A DNA stretch of 64,000 bases, taken from the NCBI RefSeq assembly GCF_900465315.1, contig NZ_UBIX01000008.1, one strand, 5' to 3'. The notes beneath the pieces are model-generated. The model was not told where the DNA came from and ran no database searches. It saw only the letters and a list, made by a program, of their open reading frames with translations. Positions 9,561 through 17,800 of the stretch are shown piece after piece (within the stretch, counting starts at the first letter, position 1; each line of letters starts with the position of its first letter). Origin of the DNA: Asaia bogorensis_B. Its GTDB lineage: Bacteria > Pseudomonadota > Alphaproteobacteria > Acetobacterales > Acetobacteraceae. The translations under genes were made by a program, and so were the position numbers.

Positions 9561-9586
9561 AAACCCGGCGTGAGGGCCGGGTTTTT
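9561..9586 (-). terminator. Rho-independent terminator after the DUF2076 gene
   Basis: Perfect nine-base-pair stem, AAACCCGGC (9561-9569) with GCCGGGTTT (9576-9584), around a six-base loop. It has T-rich flanks on both strands, so it could act bidirectionally. Its natural client is the minus-strand DUF2076 gene that ends at 9679. Confidence 0.75.
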
Positions 9587-9678
9587 CAGAAATCAATCGT
9601 GGGTCTGAGGCTTCTGTCTGAATGGCACTGAGGTCGCACATTACAGAAATCAGCCCGGATCAGGCCATGATGACGGGC

Positions 9679-10467
9679 TCAGAAGGAATCGTCGCCCCAG
9701 CCGCCACCGCTGTCACCACCCCAGTCTCCGCCGCTATCGCCGCCATTATTGCCCCAGTCATTGGCGTCGTAATTCTGCCCGGCGTCCTGACCGCCCCCGG
9801 CAAAGGGATCGTTACCCGCACCGCCATAATTGTTGTTGATGATGGTTTCACCACCACCAAAACCCCCGGCAGCATCGGCGCCATGATGGCCCGAAAACAG
9901 GCTCTCAATGGCGTTGGCCGCCAGCATACCGCCTGCAACACCCGTGGCCGTGGTCAGTGCCGAGCCGAGAAAGCCCGACCCGCGCTGCTGGAACATGCCG
10001 GTCGAGTAGCCCGGGGGTAGATTGGCCTGCGGCGGCGGAGCGTAGCCCTGCTGGCCATAACCCTGCTGACCGTAGCCTTGCTGGGGCTGACCACCCCAGC
10101 CCGGAGGCGGCGCCGATGACTGCTGGCGATTACCGCCGCCAAACAGACCGCCAAACAAACCACCACCACCCTGCGGGCGCTGTTGCTGTGCCTGTTGCAG
10201 CTGGGACTGCGCCTGCTGCAACTGGAACTCGAGCTGGCGGATGCGGTTCTGCGCTTCAGCCAGCGCCACTTCCTGCACCACAGCCATCTGGGTCACGCGG
10301 TAGCGGGCTTCAGGGTATTTCTGGAAGTTATCCGCAATCCAGCGATCCGCTTCGGGATCGACTGGAGGCAGATTGGCCGGGGCCTGAGAGCCGCCAAACC
10401 CGCTATTCGGCGCTCCGCCGACGCGGGCAACGAACTGCGAAATAAGATCACGCTCTTGCTGGTTCAT
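9679..10467 (-). CDS. DUF2076 domain protein, Gly/Gln-rich
   Basis: 262-residue protein of the DUF2076 family. The N-terminus (MNQQERDLISQF) is typical, and the stretch DPEADRWIADNFQKYPEARYRVTQ is the conserved core, followed by a Gln-rich coiled coil (about residues 75-100). The middle is low complexity with GYGQQGYGQQGY repeats and GGLFGG blocks. A short hydrophobic helix (TTATGVAGGMLAAN) comes next, and the C-terminus is acidic and Gly/Asn/Trp-rich. No enzymatic motif is visible and the function is unknown. I chose the ATG ending at 10467 over the upstream one at 10536 because family members begin MNxxER. Confidence 0.88.
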   Translation of the reverse strand: MNQQERDLISQFVARVGGAPNSGFGGSQAPANLPPVDPEADRWIADNFQKYPEARYRVTQMAVVQEVALAEAQNRIRQLEFQLQQAQSQLQQAQQQRPQGGGGLFGGLFGGGNRQQSSAPPPGWGGQPQQGYGQQGYGQQGYAPPPQANLPPGYSTGMFQQRGSGFLGSALTTATGVAGGMLAANAIESLFSGHHGADAAGGFGGGETIINNNYGGAGNDPFAGGGQDAGQNYDANDWGNNGGDSGGDWGGDSGGGWGDDSF

Positions 10468-10641
10468 GGGGATGACTCTCCATCCGGTCAAAATGATAAC
10501 GGCATATAATGTGGTTTGGGTCGGAAAGAGTTGCAAGAGCCCGTCTCAAAGGCCAGGCCTATTGAGTGTGGCACCTGAGATTGGCTTGTTTGGGCTGTCG
10601 GGGTAGAACAGGGCAAGTGAACAAGACCGGAGCCTCGATCC

Positions 10642-11529
10642 TTGACCCCCTTGCCCGAAAACGGCGGACGCCCCCTTTCCTTTCAGGATCTGATCCTGCG
10701 CCTGCACCAGTTCTGGTCGGCACAGGGCTGCGCCCTGCTCCAGCCCTATGACACAGAGCTTGGCGCGGGCACGCTCTCGCCGCACACCACCTTGCGGGCA
10801 TTGGGGCGCAAGCCGTGGAAGGCCGCCTATGTGCAGCCCTGCCGCCGTCCTTCCGATGGCCGCTATGGCGAAAACCCAAACCGTCTCCAGCATTATTACC
10901 AGTATCAGGTGCTGCTCAAGCCAACACCCGAGGACAGCCAGCGCCTGCTGCTCGACAGCTACCGCGCCATCGGGATCGATCCGGAAAAGCACGATATCCG
11001 CTTTGTGGAAGATGACTGGGAAAACCCGACCATCGGCGCCTGGGGTCTGGGCTGGGAAGTCTGGTGCGATGGCATGGAAGTCACGCAGTTCACCTATTTC
11101 CAGCAGGTTGGCGGCATCCCGACCGTCGTACCCTCAACCGAGCTGACCTACGGGCTTGAGCGTCTGGCCATGTATGTGCAGGGCGTCGAAAACGTCTATG
11201 ACCTCGACTTCAACGGTCAGGGCCTGAAATACGGCGATGTCTTTCTGCGCGCCGAGCAGGATTACTCGCGTCACAATTTCGAGCTGGCCGATACCGAAAT
11301 GCTCATGCGTCACTTCCGTGATGCCGAGGCGGAGTCTGTCCGTCTGGCAGAAGCCGGTGTCGCCCAGCCTGCCTATGACCAGTGCGTCAAGGCCAGCCAT
11401 CTGTTCAACCTGCTCGACTCACGCGGTGTGATCTCGGTCTCGGAGCGTGCCTCTTACATCGGTCGCGTGCGCAATCTTGCGAAGCTGTGCTGCGAAACCT
11501 GGCTTGCTGGCGACGAGGAGTCGAAATAA
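10642..11529 (+). CDS. glyQ: Glycyl-tRNA synthetase alpha subunit
   Basis: Catalytic alpha chain of the bacterial alpha2-beta2 glycyl-tRNA synthetase, 295 residues, the usual length. Family segments include LSFQDLILRLHQFW, QPYDTELGAGTLSPHTTLR, YVQPCRRPSDGRYGENPNR and EVTQFTYFQQVGG. The start appears to be TTG at 10642, with a GGAG nine bases upstream; no ATG lies close enough to give the normal N-terminus. Its TAA stop overlaps the glyS ATG by one base, coupling translation of the two subunits. Confidence 0.96.
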   Translation: MTPLPENGGRPLSFQDLILRLHQFWSAQGCALLQPYDTELGAGTLSPHTTLRALGRKPWKAAYVQPCRRPSDGRYGENPNRLQHYYQYQVLLKPTPEDSQRLLLDSYRAIGIDPEKHDIRFVEDDWENPTIGAWGLGWEVWCDGMEVTQFTYFQQVGGIPTVVPSTELTYGLERLAMYVQGVENVYDLDFNGQGLKYGDVFLRAEQDYSRHNFELADTEMLMRHFRDAEAESVRLAEAGVAQPAYDQCVKASHLFNLLDSRGVISVSERASYIGRVRNLAKLCCETWLAGDEESK

Positions 11530-13598
11530 TGGCCGAATTCCTTCTCGTTCTCGATTGCGAGGAAATTCCCGCCCGGATGCAGGAAACGGCGGGGCAGGAT
11601 CTGGCCCGTCTGGTCAGTGAGGCCCTGTCGCCCCTGTCACCCGTAAACGTCACGGCTTTCTGGGGCGCGCGCCGTATCGGCGTCTCGCTTGCAATCAACG
11701 ATCAGATTGCCGAAACGACGCAGTCCGAGCGCGGCCCGCGCGAGAGCGCGCCCGAACAAGCGCTCGCCGGCTTTCTTCGCAAGCACGGTGCCGAGCGCGA
11801 TGCACTCGTGCTCGAAAACGGTTTCTGGGTGCTCAATCGCACACTGCCAGCCATCACCGCTTCCCAGCAGATTGCAGCGACCATTCCCGGCCTGCTCTGG
11901 CGCTTTCCCTGGCCTAAATCGATGCGCTGGGGACAGGGCAGCGCTTTTACCTGGGTACGCCCCCTGCGCCGCGTGATCTGCCTGCTTGACGGCAAGCTGG
12001 TGCCTTTCAGCCTCGCTACCGACACCGATGATGCCCACGGGCTCGTGGCCGGCACGCAGACCGAAGGCCATCGCTTCATGGCACCGGAAGCGTTCGAGGT
12101 GACGTCCTTCGAGCAGCTCAGAAACGAGCTCTTCGCCCGCAAGGTCGTGCTCGATCCGGCTCAGCGCCTGTCGATCATTCGCGACGGGTTGCAGGCTCAG
12201 GCAGAGAGGGCCAGCCTGACCCTTGTGCAGGATGACAAGCTGGTCGAGGAAGTTTCGGGTCTGGCTGAATGGCCCGTTGCCCTGCTCGGGCGTATCGACG
12301 ATGCCTATATGGATCTGCCCCCTGAAGTGATGCAGGTCTCGATGCGCATCAACCAGCGCTATTTTGCGCTACGCACGGCAGACGGCAAGGCAGCACCGCA
12401 TTTCGCATTCATCGCGAATATGGATTTTGCCGATGGTGGCGCCCTGACCATTGCAGGCAACGAGCGCGTGCTGCGGGCACGCTTTGCCGACGCCCGCCAT
12501 TTCTGGGATCTCGATCGCAAGACGACGCTGGCCGATCGTGTTGCGGCGCTCGATGCCGTGACCTTCCATGCCCGCCTTGGCAGTCAGGGCGCGCGCGTCC
12601 AGCGCATCGTGACGCTGGCCGGTATCGTGGCACAGGCGATGGGGCTGGATGACACCGCACAGAACCACGCAAAACGAGCCGCCCGGCTGGCCAAGGCCGA
12701 TCTGACTACCGGCATGGTTGGCGAGTTCCCCGAACTTCAGGGCATCATGGGTGGCTACTACGCCCGTCATGACCATGAGGGCGATGCCGTTGCGGATGCG
12801 GTGGCAGAGCATTACATGCCGCGCGGCCTGAATGACGACACGCCGCGCGCGCCTGTCTCGGTCGCCGTGGCTCTGGCAGACCGTCTGGATCTGCTGACGG
12901 CCTTTTTCGCCATGGGCGAGACACCGAGCGGCTCGGGCGACCCCTATGCGCTGCGTCGCGCGGCGCTTGGGATCATCCGCATCATCCGTGACAACCAGTT
13001 GCGCCTCGATCTGACAGCCCTGATCGCACAGGCTGCGCAGAACCTGCCCGAAGGCCTGCGCGAAGGCGGCGAGCTTGCCGCCCTGCCCGGCTTCTTGGCC
13101 GAGCGCCTGCGCGTGCAGCTTCGCACCGAGGGCGAGCGCCACGATGTGCTCGCCGCCACACTGGCAGGTGGACTGGATGGCGACCTCGTACGCCTTCTGG
13201 CCCGCACCTCGGCATTGGCTGAGATGGTGGACACGGATGACGGACGCAACCTGCTGGCTGCCAGCAAGCGCGCCGCCAATATCCTGCGTATCGAGAACCG
13301 CAAGGACGGCCCGCATCAGGGTGAACCCGATGAGGCCCTCTATGTGCAGGATGAGGAGCGCGCTCTGGGCCACGCTCTTGCGTCTGCCCGCAAGGATATC
13401 CACGATGCCTTGGTGGCAGAGCGCTTTGCCGATGCCATGCGTGTGGCAGCAGGGCTGCGCCCGAGCCTCGATCAGTTCTTTGCCGAGGTGACGGTCAATG
13501 ATCCCGAGCCTGCTCGACGCCTCAACCGCCTGCGCCTTCTGGCCCAGATTGGTGAGACACTGACCGAGATTGCCGAGTTCGGCCAGATCGAAGGCTGA
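11529..13598 (+). CDS. glyS: Glycyl-tRNA synthetase beta subunit
   Basis: Beta chain of glycyl-tRNA synthetase, 689 residues. It begins MAEFLLVLDCEEIPARMQ, the family start, from the ATG at 11529 that overlaps the glyQ stop (TAATG); the frame is open further upstream inside glyQ but those codons are out of context. The central HD-like region contains KADLTTGMVGEFPELQGIMGGYYA, and GSGDPYALRRAALGIIRI is the conserved segment before the C-terminal tRNA-binding domain. A palindromic hairpin follows the stop codon. Confidence 0.97.
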   Translation: MAEFLLVLDCEEIPARMQETAGQDLARLVSEALSPLSPVNVTAFWGARRIGVSLAINDQIAETTQSERGPRESAPEQALAGFLRKHGAERDALVLENGFWVLNRTLPAITASQQIAATIPGLLWRFPWPKSMRWGQGSAFTWVRPLRRVICLLDGKLVPFSLATDTDDAHGLVAGTQTEGHRFMAPEAFEVTSFEQLRNELFARKVVLDPAQRLSIIRDGLQAQAERASLTLVQDDKLVEEVSGLAEWPVALLGRIDDAYMDLPPEVMQVSMRINQRYFALRTADGKAAPHFAFIANMDFADGGALTIAGNERVLRARFADARHFWDLDRKTTLADRVAALDAVTFHARLGSQGARVQRIVTLAGIVAQAMGLDDTAQNHAKRAARLAKADLTTGMVGEFPELQGIMGGYYARHDHEGDAVADAVAEHYMPRGLNDDTPRAPVSVAVALADRLDLLTAFFAMGETPSGSGDPYALRRAALGIIRIIRDNQLRLDLTALIAQAAQNLPEGLREGGELAALPGFLAERLRVQLRTEGERHDVLAATLAGGLDGDLVRLLARTSALAEMVDTDDGRNLLAASKRAANILRIENRKDGPHQGEPDEALYVQDEERALGHALASARKDIHDALVAERFADAMRVAAGLRPSLDQFFAEVTVNDPEPARRLNRLRLLAQIGETLTEIAEFGQIEG

Positions 13599-13612
13599 TA
13601 TCGATACCTGCC

Positions 13613-13645
13613 CCTGTCTTCAGCGCCTCAGGCGCTAAAGACAGG
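13613..13645 (+). terminator. Palindromic hairpin after glyS
   Basis: A near-perfect inverted repeat starts 14 bases after the glyS stop: CCTGTCTT...AGCGCC, a TCA loop at 13628-13630, then GGCGCT...AAGACAGG. One C/A mismatch interrupts about 14 base pairs. There is no following T tract, so it may be a non-canonical terminator or a 3'-end stabiliser. Confidence 0.55.
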
Positions 13646-14010
13646 AGACTCCCTGCCTCAACCGGGGTAGCGCCGCCCACAACTCTTGCGCAGTCATTCC
13701 GCGGATAATGCGGCCGCAAGCTGTACCCAGCGGTTTTGTCAGCCACAGTCTATCTTCCTATCAGACAAAAGCGCCCATCTGGGCTTGGAGAATGCATCGT
13801 CGCGAGTGTTGCCTGATATCAAGGCCCTGCAAACGACTTGCGCCGTGATTCCGCGGAAATGCTCCCTCACGTTCCCGGTTCCGGCCCATGTTAGATAGCG
13901 CCTGAAACTCCCCATACCCCGTAAAGGGCTAAGCAGGATTCCTTGCGCCTGCGCTCTGTCCATGATCCGTGCTGGCCGCACGAAGAAGCGGCCCGCGTCG
14001 GGCTTCCGGT
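13646..14010. other. Intergenic region without a recognised gene
   Basis: Several short open frames occur on both strands, but none starts with a ribosome site or resembles a protein family. I see no tRNA, repeat or clear terminator here. Confidence 0.5.
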
Positions 14011-14403
14011 TCAGTGCCCTATGGTCTCACCCGGCGGGGCGCGTCCGTGGCCGACCAGACTGGCATCCTGATAGGCCGGTCCAAACGCACCGATCGATGT
14101 GCCTGTTGTCGGATCGTGCCCCGGTGCTCCATTACCCGCAGGAAGAAACTGCCGCCCGAAATCCACGATCCTGCCAATCGTGGTGCGCCGTAAAGGCGGT
14201 GCCGCCATCGGGCGAGGCACTGGTGCCGGCTCCCAGTGTCCCGATCCCGCCAAAAGGCCATTTGAGGGCGGAACCATCTTGCTGGCAGGCATATCGAACT
14301 GGAGCGGCAGGACGGTCGAGAACCCTTTCGCACGAGCCGGATAAGGCAGTGAGGCAGCCGCGCAGGCAACAACTATCATTCTCCGCACACGGTCCTGAAA
14401 CAT
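14011..14403 (-). CDS. Hypothetical secreted protein, Pro/Gly-rich
   Basis: A 130-residue frame opening at the ATG ending at 14403, preceded by a GGGAAGG-like ribosome site. The N-terminus MFQDRVRRMIVVACAAASLPYPARA has a basic start, a hydrophobic core and an ARA cleavage site, so a Sec signal peptide is likely. The mature part is rich in Pro, Gly and Ala with no recognised domain. The frame is open further upstream (to 14463) without a signal-like start. Competing open frames on the other strand make the call uncertain; the signal peptide is the main reason to keep it. It diverges from the oxidoreductase operon at 14685. Confidence 0.45.
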   Translation of the reverse strand: MFQDRVRRMIVVACAAASLPYPARAKGFSTVLPLQFDMPASKMVPPSNGLLAGSGHWEPAPVPRPMAAPPLRRTTIGRIVDFGRQFLPAGNGAPGHDPTTGTSIGAFGPAYQDASLVGHGRAPPGETIGH

Positions 14404-14510
14404 CTCGAACCTTCCCGAAGAGTCAGTGAGGCGATCTTCAAGTCTCGATCCGGAGTCGCGCAACAGTTTTACGGGTCGGGCGCTGTTTCCTGTCCCTAGC
14501 CCCCATATTT

Positions 14511-14636
14511 CTTAGGCGATTGTTCAATATCTAAGCAGGAACACCAAGGGTACGATGCCTGCAACAAACCGCGGCAACACCAAGGATACTGTTCATGAAA
14601 ATCGATTAGTTCGATCCATAATATCAATTGGATCGA
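14511..14636 (+). promoter_or_regulatory. Palindromes upstream of the NAD_binding_9/YidH/LysR operon
   Basis: Two inverted repeats precede the operon. CTTAG at 14511-14515 and CTAAG at 14531-14535 are separated by 15 bases, and TCGATCC at 14611-14617 and GGATCGA at 14630-14636 flank the AT-rich spacer ATAATATCAATT. A further ATCGATT copy lies at 14601-14607. The region is distinctly AT-richer than its surroundings. LysR-type regulators commonly bind interrupted palindromes at their own operons, and the third gene here encodes one; the connection is inference. Confidence 0.45.
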
Positions 14637-14684
14637 TTGACCTGTGCCCCTGATACTTCACGAGACGCGAGGGAGTACGCAACC

Positions 14685-16124
14685 ATGGACAGGCCATATG
14701 AGATTGTCATTATCGGCGGGGGAGCCAGCGCAACTCTCCTTGCCCATGTTCTGAAAAGACAACATGGACGGAATTGTCTGATCATCGATCCCAACGCCAA
14801 CCCGGCTCTCGGGGTGGCCTATGGCACGCGGTGCATCGGGCACCTGCTCAACGTTCCAGCCTGCGGCATGAGCGGGCTGGCGGACGAGCCGGATCATTTC
14901 GTGCAGTGGCTACACCGACACATCGATCCGGGCATCGCACCCGATGCCTTCATCCCCCGCGCGATTTACGGCCTCTACCTCCAGCACCTGTTTGACGAAA
15001 GCGGTGTCATCTCCATGCAGGGCAAGGTAGTGGCATGCGATGCTGTCGCCTGGGGTTTCAGGCTTGTTCTGGCCTCCGGAGAAATCGTCATGGCGCAGCA
15101 GGTCGTTCTGGCCCTTGGCAATTTCCCGCCTGCCATGCTGCGTGGCGCAACCCCTGAAGTCATGCACGACCCGCGTTATCATCAAAATGTCTGGGATAGC
15201 GGGGCCGGTTACCGCACTGCCGCTGCCGAAGATATGGCCGCGACGGGCCGTCTCACCCCGTTTGCCCCTGAGGCAACATTACTGATGATCGGTAGTGGCC
15301 TCACCGCCATCGACATAGTCATGAAGGCGCGCCTCGCCAGCCATGCGGGACCAATCCATCTCCTGTCAGGCCATGCAAGCCTGCCGAAGTCCCATAAACC
15401 CGGCCAGAGATCCGTCGCGCCTGTTATCAGCGTCGAAAAAGGCGCCGATCAGAAAGGCGCCCGTCTCAGCCGGTATGTCCGTGAGTTTCATGCAGCGCTG
15501 AGGCAAGGACTGGACTGGCGCAGTGCGATCGACAGCCTGCGTCCCATCACCAATATTTTGTGGGCGACGCTTTCGCAGACTGAACAGGCGCGGTTCAATC
15601 GTCATCTCAGGCGTCGATGGGATGTAGCGCGCCACCGCATCGCACCACAGATCGCCGCTTTCCTGCACGATGCCCTTCAGGAGGGCACGCTCGAACTTCA
15701 TGCTGGCCGTGTCACGCATATCGAGGCGCAGCCTGAAGGCCTGATCGTGACAGCCAGCCATGCCGGGGGCCAGACGCGCTTTCGCGCTGACCATGTGCTG
15801 AATTGCACAGGTCCCGACCTCGACTACACGCGTGTCGGATCGGCCCTGCTTGAGCAGTTATTTGCCTCGGGGCTCGCCTCGCCCGGCAACCGGGGCGCCG
15901 GGCTGGATACGGGCAATGATGGCAGGCTGATCAACGCCAATGGCGAAAGCCCTCATGCCCTCTACACCCTGGGACCCGCCCGACTGGGAACACTGTTCGA
16001 ATCCATCGCCATTCCGGAAATCCGCCAGCAGGCCTATGATCTCGCCACACGCCTCGCCAGCCCTTCAGCCGTTCAGACGTCAAAGGGCGCGTCTGCTTCC
16101 CCCCGTCATGAAAGCCGTTCCTGA
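14685..16124 (+). CDS. FAD/NAD(P)-binding oxidoreductase (NAD_binding_9 family)
   Basis: A 479-residue flavoprotein with the N-terminal dinucleotide-binding motif IVIIGGGASATLLAHVL followed by ALGVAYGTRCIGHLLNVPA, the pattern of the FAD-NAD(P)-binding family (E. coli YdhS-like). A second nucleotide motif (LLMIGSGLTAIDIVM) lies near residue 205 and VLNCTGPDLDYTR near residue 375. Substrate and partner are unknown. The start at 14685 has a GAGGGAG ribosome site nine bases upstream. It is the first gene of a three-gene unit: its TGA overlaps the ATG of the next gene (TGATG). Confidence 0.85.
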   Translation: MDRPYEIVIIGGGASATLLAHVLKRQHGRNCLIIDPNANPALGVAYGTRCIGHLLNVPACGMSGLADEPDHFVQWLHRHIDPGIAPDAFIPRAIYGLYLQHLFDESGVISMQGKVVACDAVAWGFRLVLASGEIVMAQQVVLALGNFPPAMLRGATPEVMHDPRYHQNVWDSGAGYRTAAAEDMAATGRLTPFAPEATLLMIGSGLTAIDIVMKARLASHAGPIHLLSGHASLPKSHKPGQRSVAPVISVEKGADQKGARLSRYVREFHAALRQGLDWRSAIDSLRPITNILWATLSQTEQARFNRHLRRRWDVARHRIAPQIAAFLHDALQEGTLELHAGRVTHIEAQPEGLIVTASHAGGQTRFRADHVLNCTGPDLDYTRVGSALLEQLFASGLASPGNRGAGLDTGNDGRLINANGESPHALYTLGPARLGTLFESIAIPEIRQQAYDLATRLASPSAVQTSKGASASPRHESRS

Positions 16125-16498
16125 TGATTGCCCGCTATACCGACCACGCCGCCAATGAACGCACTTTTCTGGCCTGGGTGCGTACGGCGCTGGCGATGGT
16201 CGCCATCGGGTGCATGCTGGCAAAATTCAACATTTTTCTGCGCCTCATCAGCAGCGAGCATCATGCTGCGATGCCGGTTCTGCCGGGGTCCTCAGCCTGG
16301 ATCGGGGTCGCCACTATCTGTGCCGGGCTTGCGCTTCTGCCTGCCAGCTGGTGGCGGTTTCGCAAGGTCAAGGAAGCCCTGTCGGCAGAAGAACCCCGTG
16401 AGATAACGCTCAGTGGACTGGAGGGTATTTTCTGTCTGCTCCTCTGCGCCCTGATCGGCGCCATTCTGCTCTCGCTGCTCGGCGTTCTGCCTTCATGA
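16124..16498 (+). CDS. YidH-like inner-membrane protein (DUF202)
   Basis: A 124-residue membrane protein of the DUF202/YidH family. The N-terminus has the family signature NERTFLAWVRTALAMVAIG, the beginning of the first membrane helix. A second helix (WIGVATICAGLALLPASWW) and a third (GIFCLLLCALIGAILLSLLG) follow. Function is unknown for the family. It overlaps both neighbours: one base with the oxidoreductase gene and four bases (ATGA) with the LysR gene, so all three are translationally coupled. Confidence 0.87.
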   Translation: MIARYTDHAANERTFLAWVRTALAMVAIGCMLAKFNIFLRLISSEHHAAMPVLPGSSAWIGVATICAGLALLPASWWRFRKVKEALSAEEPREITLSGLEGIFCLLLCALIGAILLSLLGVLPS

Positions 16499-17361
16499 CG
16501 CTTGACCAGCTGCGCATCTTTGTGGCGGTCGCGGAACGCGAGCATATGACCCGTGCAGCCGAGGCGCTCTGCCTGACCCAGTCAGCGGTCAGCCATGCCA
16601 TCATGACGCTGGAACAGACATTCGGCCTCGTCTTTTTCGACCGTATCGGGCGGCGCATACGCCTGACACAAGCAGGTGCGCTCTTTCTGGAGGAAGCCCG
16701 TGCGGTTCTCAAACGCGCCGGTGCCGCCCAGCAGCGCATGCGCGCCCTGACGACGCTCGAGGAGGGGTCGCTGCATCTCTGGGCGAGCCAGACCATCGCC
16801 AGCTACTGGCTGCCCGCCCGTATCAACCGCTTTCATGAACAGCATCCGGCTATCACGCTGGAAGTCACCATCAGCAACACCGAGGATATCTGTCAGCATC
16901 TGCTGGACGATACGCTGGCCATGGGTCTGATTGAAGGCGTTGTGACGGACACCACGCTGACAACCACGCCGGTCGCAACCGATCAGCTTCTGCTCGTGGT
17001 TGCTCCTGAACACGAATGGGCCCGCCAACCGCCCCGCCCCCAGGACCTTGCCGGTTCAGACTGGATTCTGCGCGAAAAAGGCTCAGGCACCCGTGCCAGC
17101 TTCGAAAAAGCGGTCGCAGACTGGGGCATTGACCGCGTTGCCCTGTCTGTCGTGATGGAGCTGACGTCCAACGAGGCAATCGCCAATGCTGTCGCGACCG
17201 GCAACGCAGCCACGGTGCTTTCGGCCAGTGTGGTCGCTGGCTTGATCGAGAACGGGCTGCTGCATCATGTCGGCATCAGCTTTCCCGAACGTTGTTTCTC
17301 GCTTGTGCGCAACGCCAGAGCGCTTTCCCCCGCAGAGAAAGCATTTATCGCCTTGCTTTGA
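16495..17361 (+). CDS. LysR-family transcriptional regulator
   Basis: A 288-residue LysR-type regulator. The N-terminal winged helix-turn-helix is clear (MTLDQLRIFVAVAEREHMTRAAEAL...TQSAVSHAIMTLE), followed by a linker helix and a periplasmic-binding-protein-like effector domain (LHLWASQTIASYWLP, and ILREKGSGTRASFEKA near residue 195). The effector domain resembles the CbbR/CysB/YeiE group. It is the last gene of the oxidoreductase operon and probably autoregulates from the palindromes near 14511-14636. Its 3' end overlaps the convergent DUF3293 gene by 17 bp. Confidence 0.93.
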   Translation: MTLDQLRIFVAVAEREHMTRAAEALCLTQSAVSHAIMTLEQTFGLVFFDRIGRRIRLTQAGALFLEEARAVLKRAGAAQQRMRALTTLEEGSLHLWASQTIASYWLPARINRFHEQHPAITLEVTISNTEDICQHLLDDTLAMGLIEGVVTDTTLTTTPVATDQLLLVVAPEHEWARQPPRPQDLAGSDWILREKGSGTRASFEKAVADWGIDRVALSVVMELTSNEAIANAVATGNAATVLSASVVAGLIENGLLHHVGISFPERCFSLVRNARALSPAEKAFIALL

Positions 17362-17800
17362 ACGCTTCGGTTAGCGCAAGGCGGTCGCATAGCCACACCA
17401 GCCGGGCCTTTTGTCCCCTTCGTGCGATGACGAGGGCATTCTGACCGAATTGCCGGCCCAGTACACGGGCTCTGTCAGGCGCGAGCGGCACTGCGAAGAA
17501 CGGCTCCTGCCACTGCCCCAGCACCCCCTTGCCGCAGAGCACCACTGGCGTGAGCCCTGAGCCAGACGAACGCAATGCACGGTCGAGTGTCGCATGCAAA
17601 GCCGTCATGGCGCGCTGATTGTACCGATCAGTCATACGCCTGCCACCAGGATTACAGGCCCCGATCAGCACAAGCGCCGGAACAGAAAAAGGCCACGGCC
17701 TGAGTGTCTGCCCGATACGCAGGGTAAAGGGCGGAATCCGATACGCCGTGTCATGATAGGCACGCAGGATCGCCGGGCTCGGCGGTCTGATCCGTCTCAC
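17345..17800 (-). CDS. DUF3293 protein
   Basis: A 151-residue protein matching the DUF3293 pattern: AYHDTAYRI, FTLRIGQTLR, ALVLIGACNPGGR with a following NQRAM, and the C-terminal VLGRQFGQNALVI. Function unknown. The likely start is GTG at 17800, which overlaps the rodA stop in a GTGA arrangement, so it is translated as the last gene of the mre/mrd operon. It overlaps the convergent LysR gene by 17 bp at its 3' end. Confidence 0.8.
   Translation of the reverse strand: MRRIRPPSPAILRAYHDTAYRIPPFTLRIGQTLRPWPFSVPALVLIGACNPGGRRMTDRYNQRAMTALHATLDRALRSSGSGLTPVVLCGKGVLGQWQEPFFAVPLAPDRARVLGRQFGQNALVIARRGQKARLVWLCDRLALTEAFKARR

Noticed and set aside
12369..13403. 344-residue minus-strand frame
   Set aside because: Antisense to glyS; no ribosome site and no recognisable domain.
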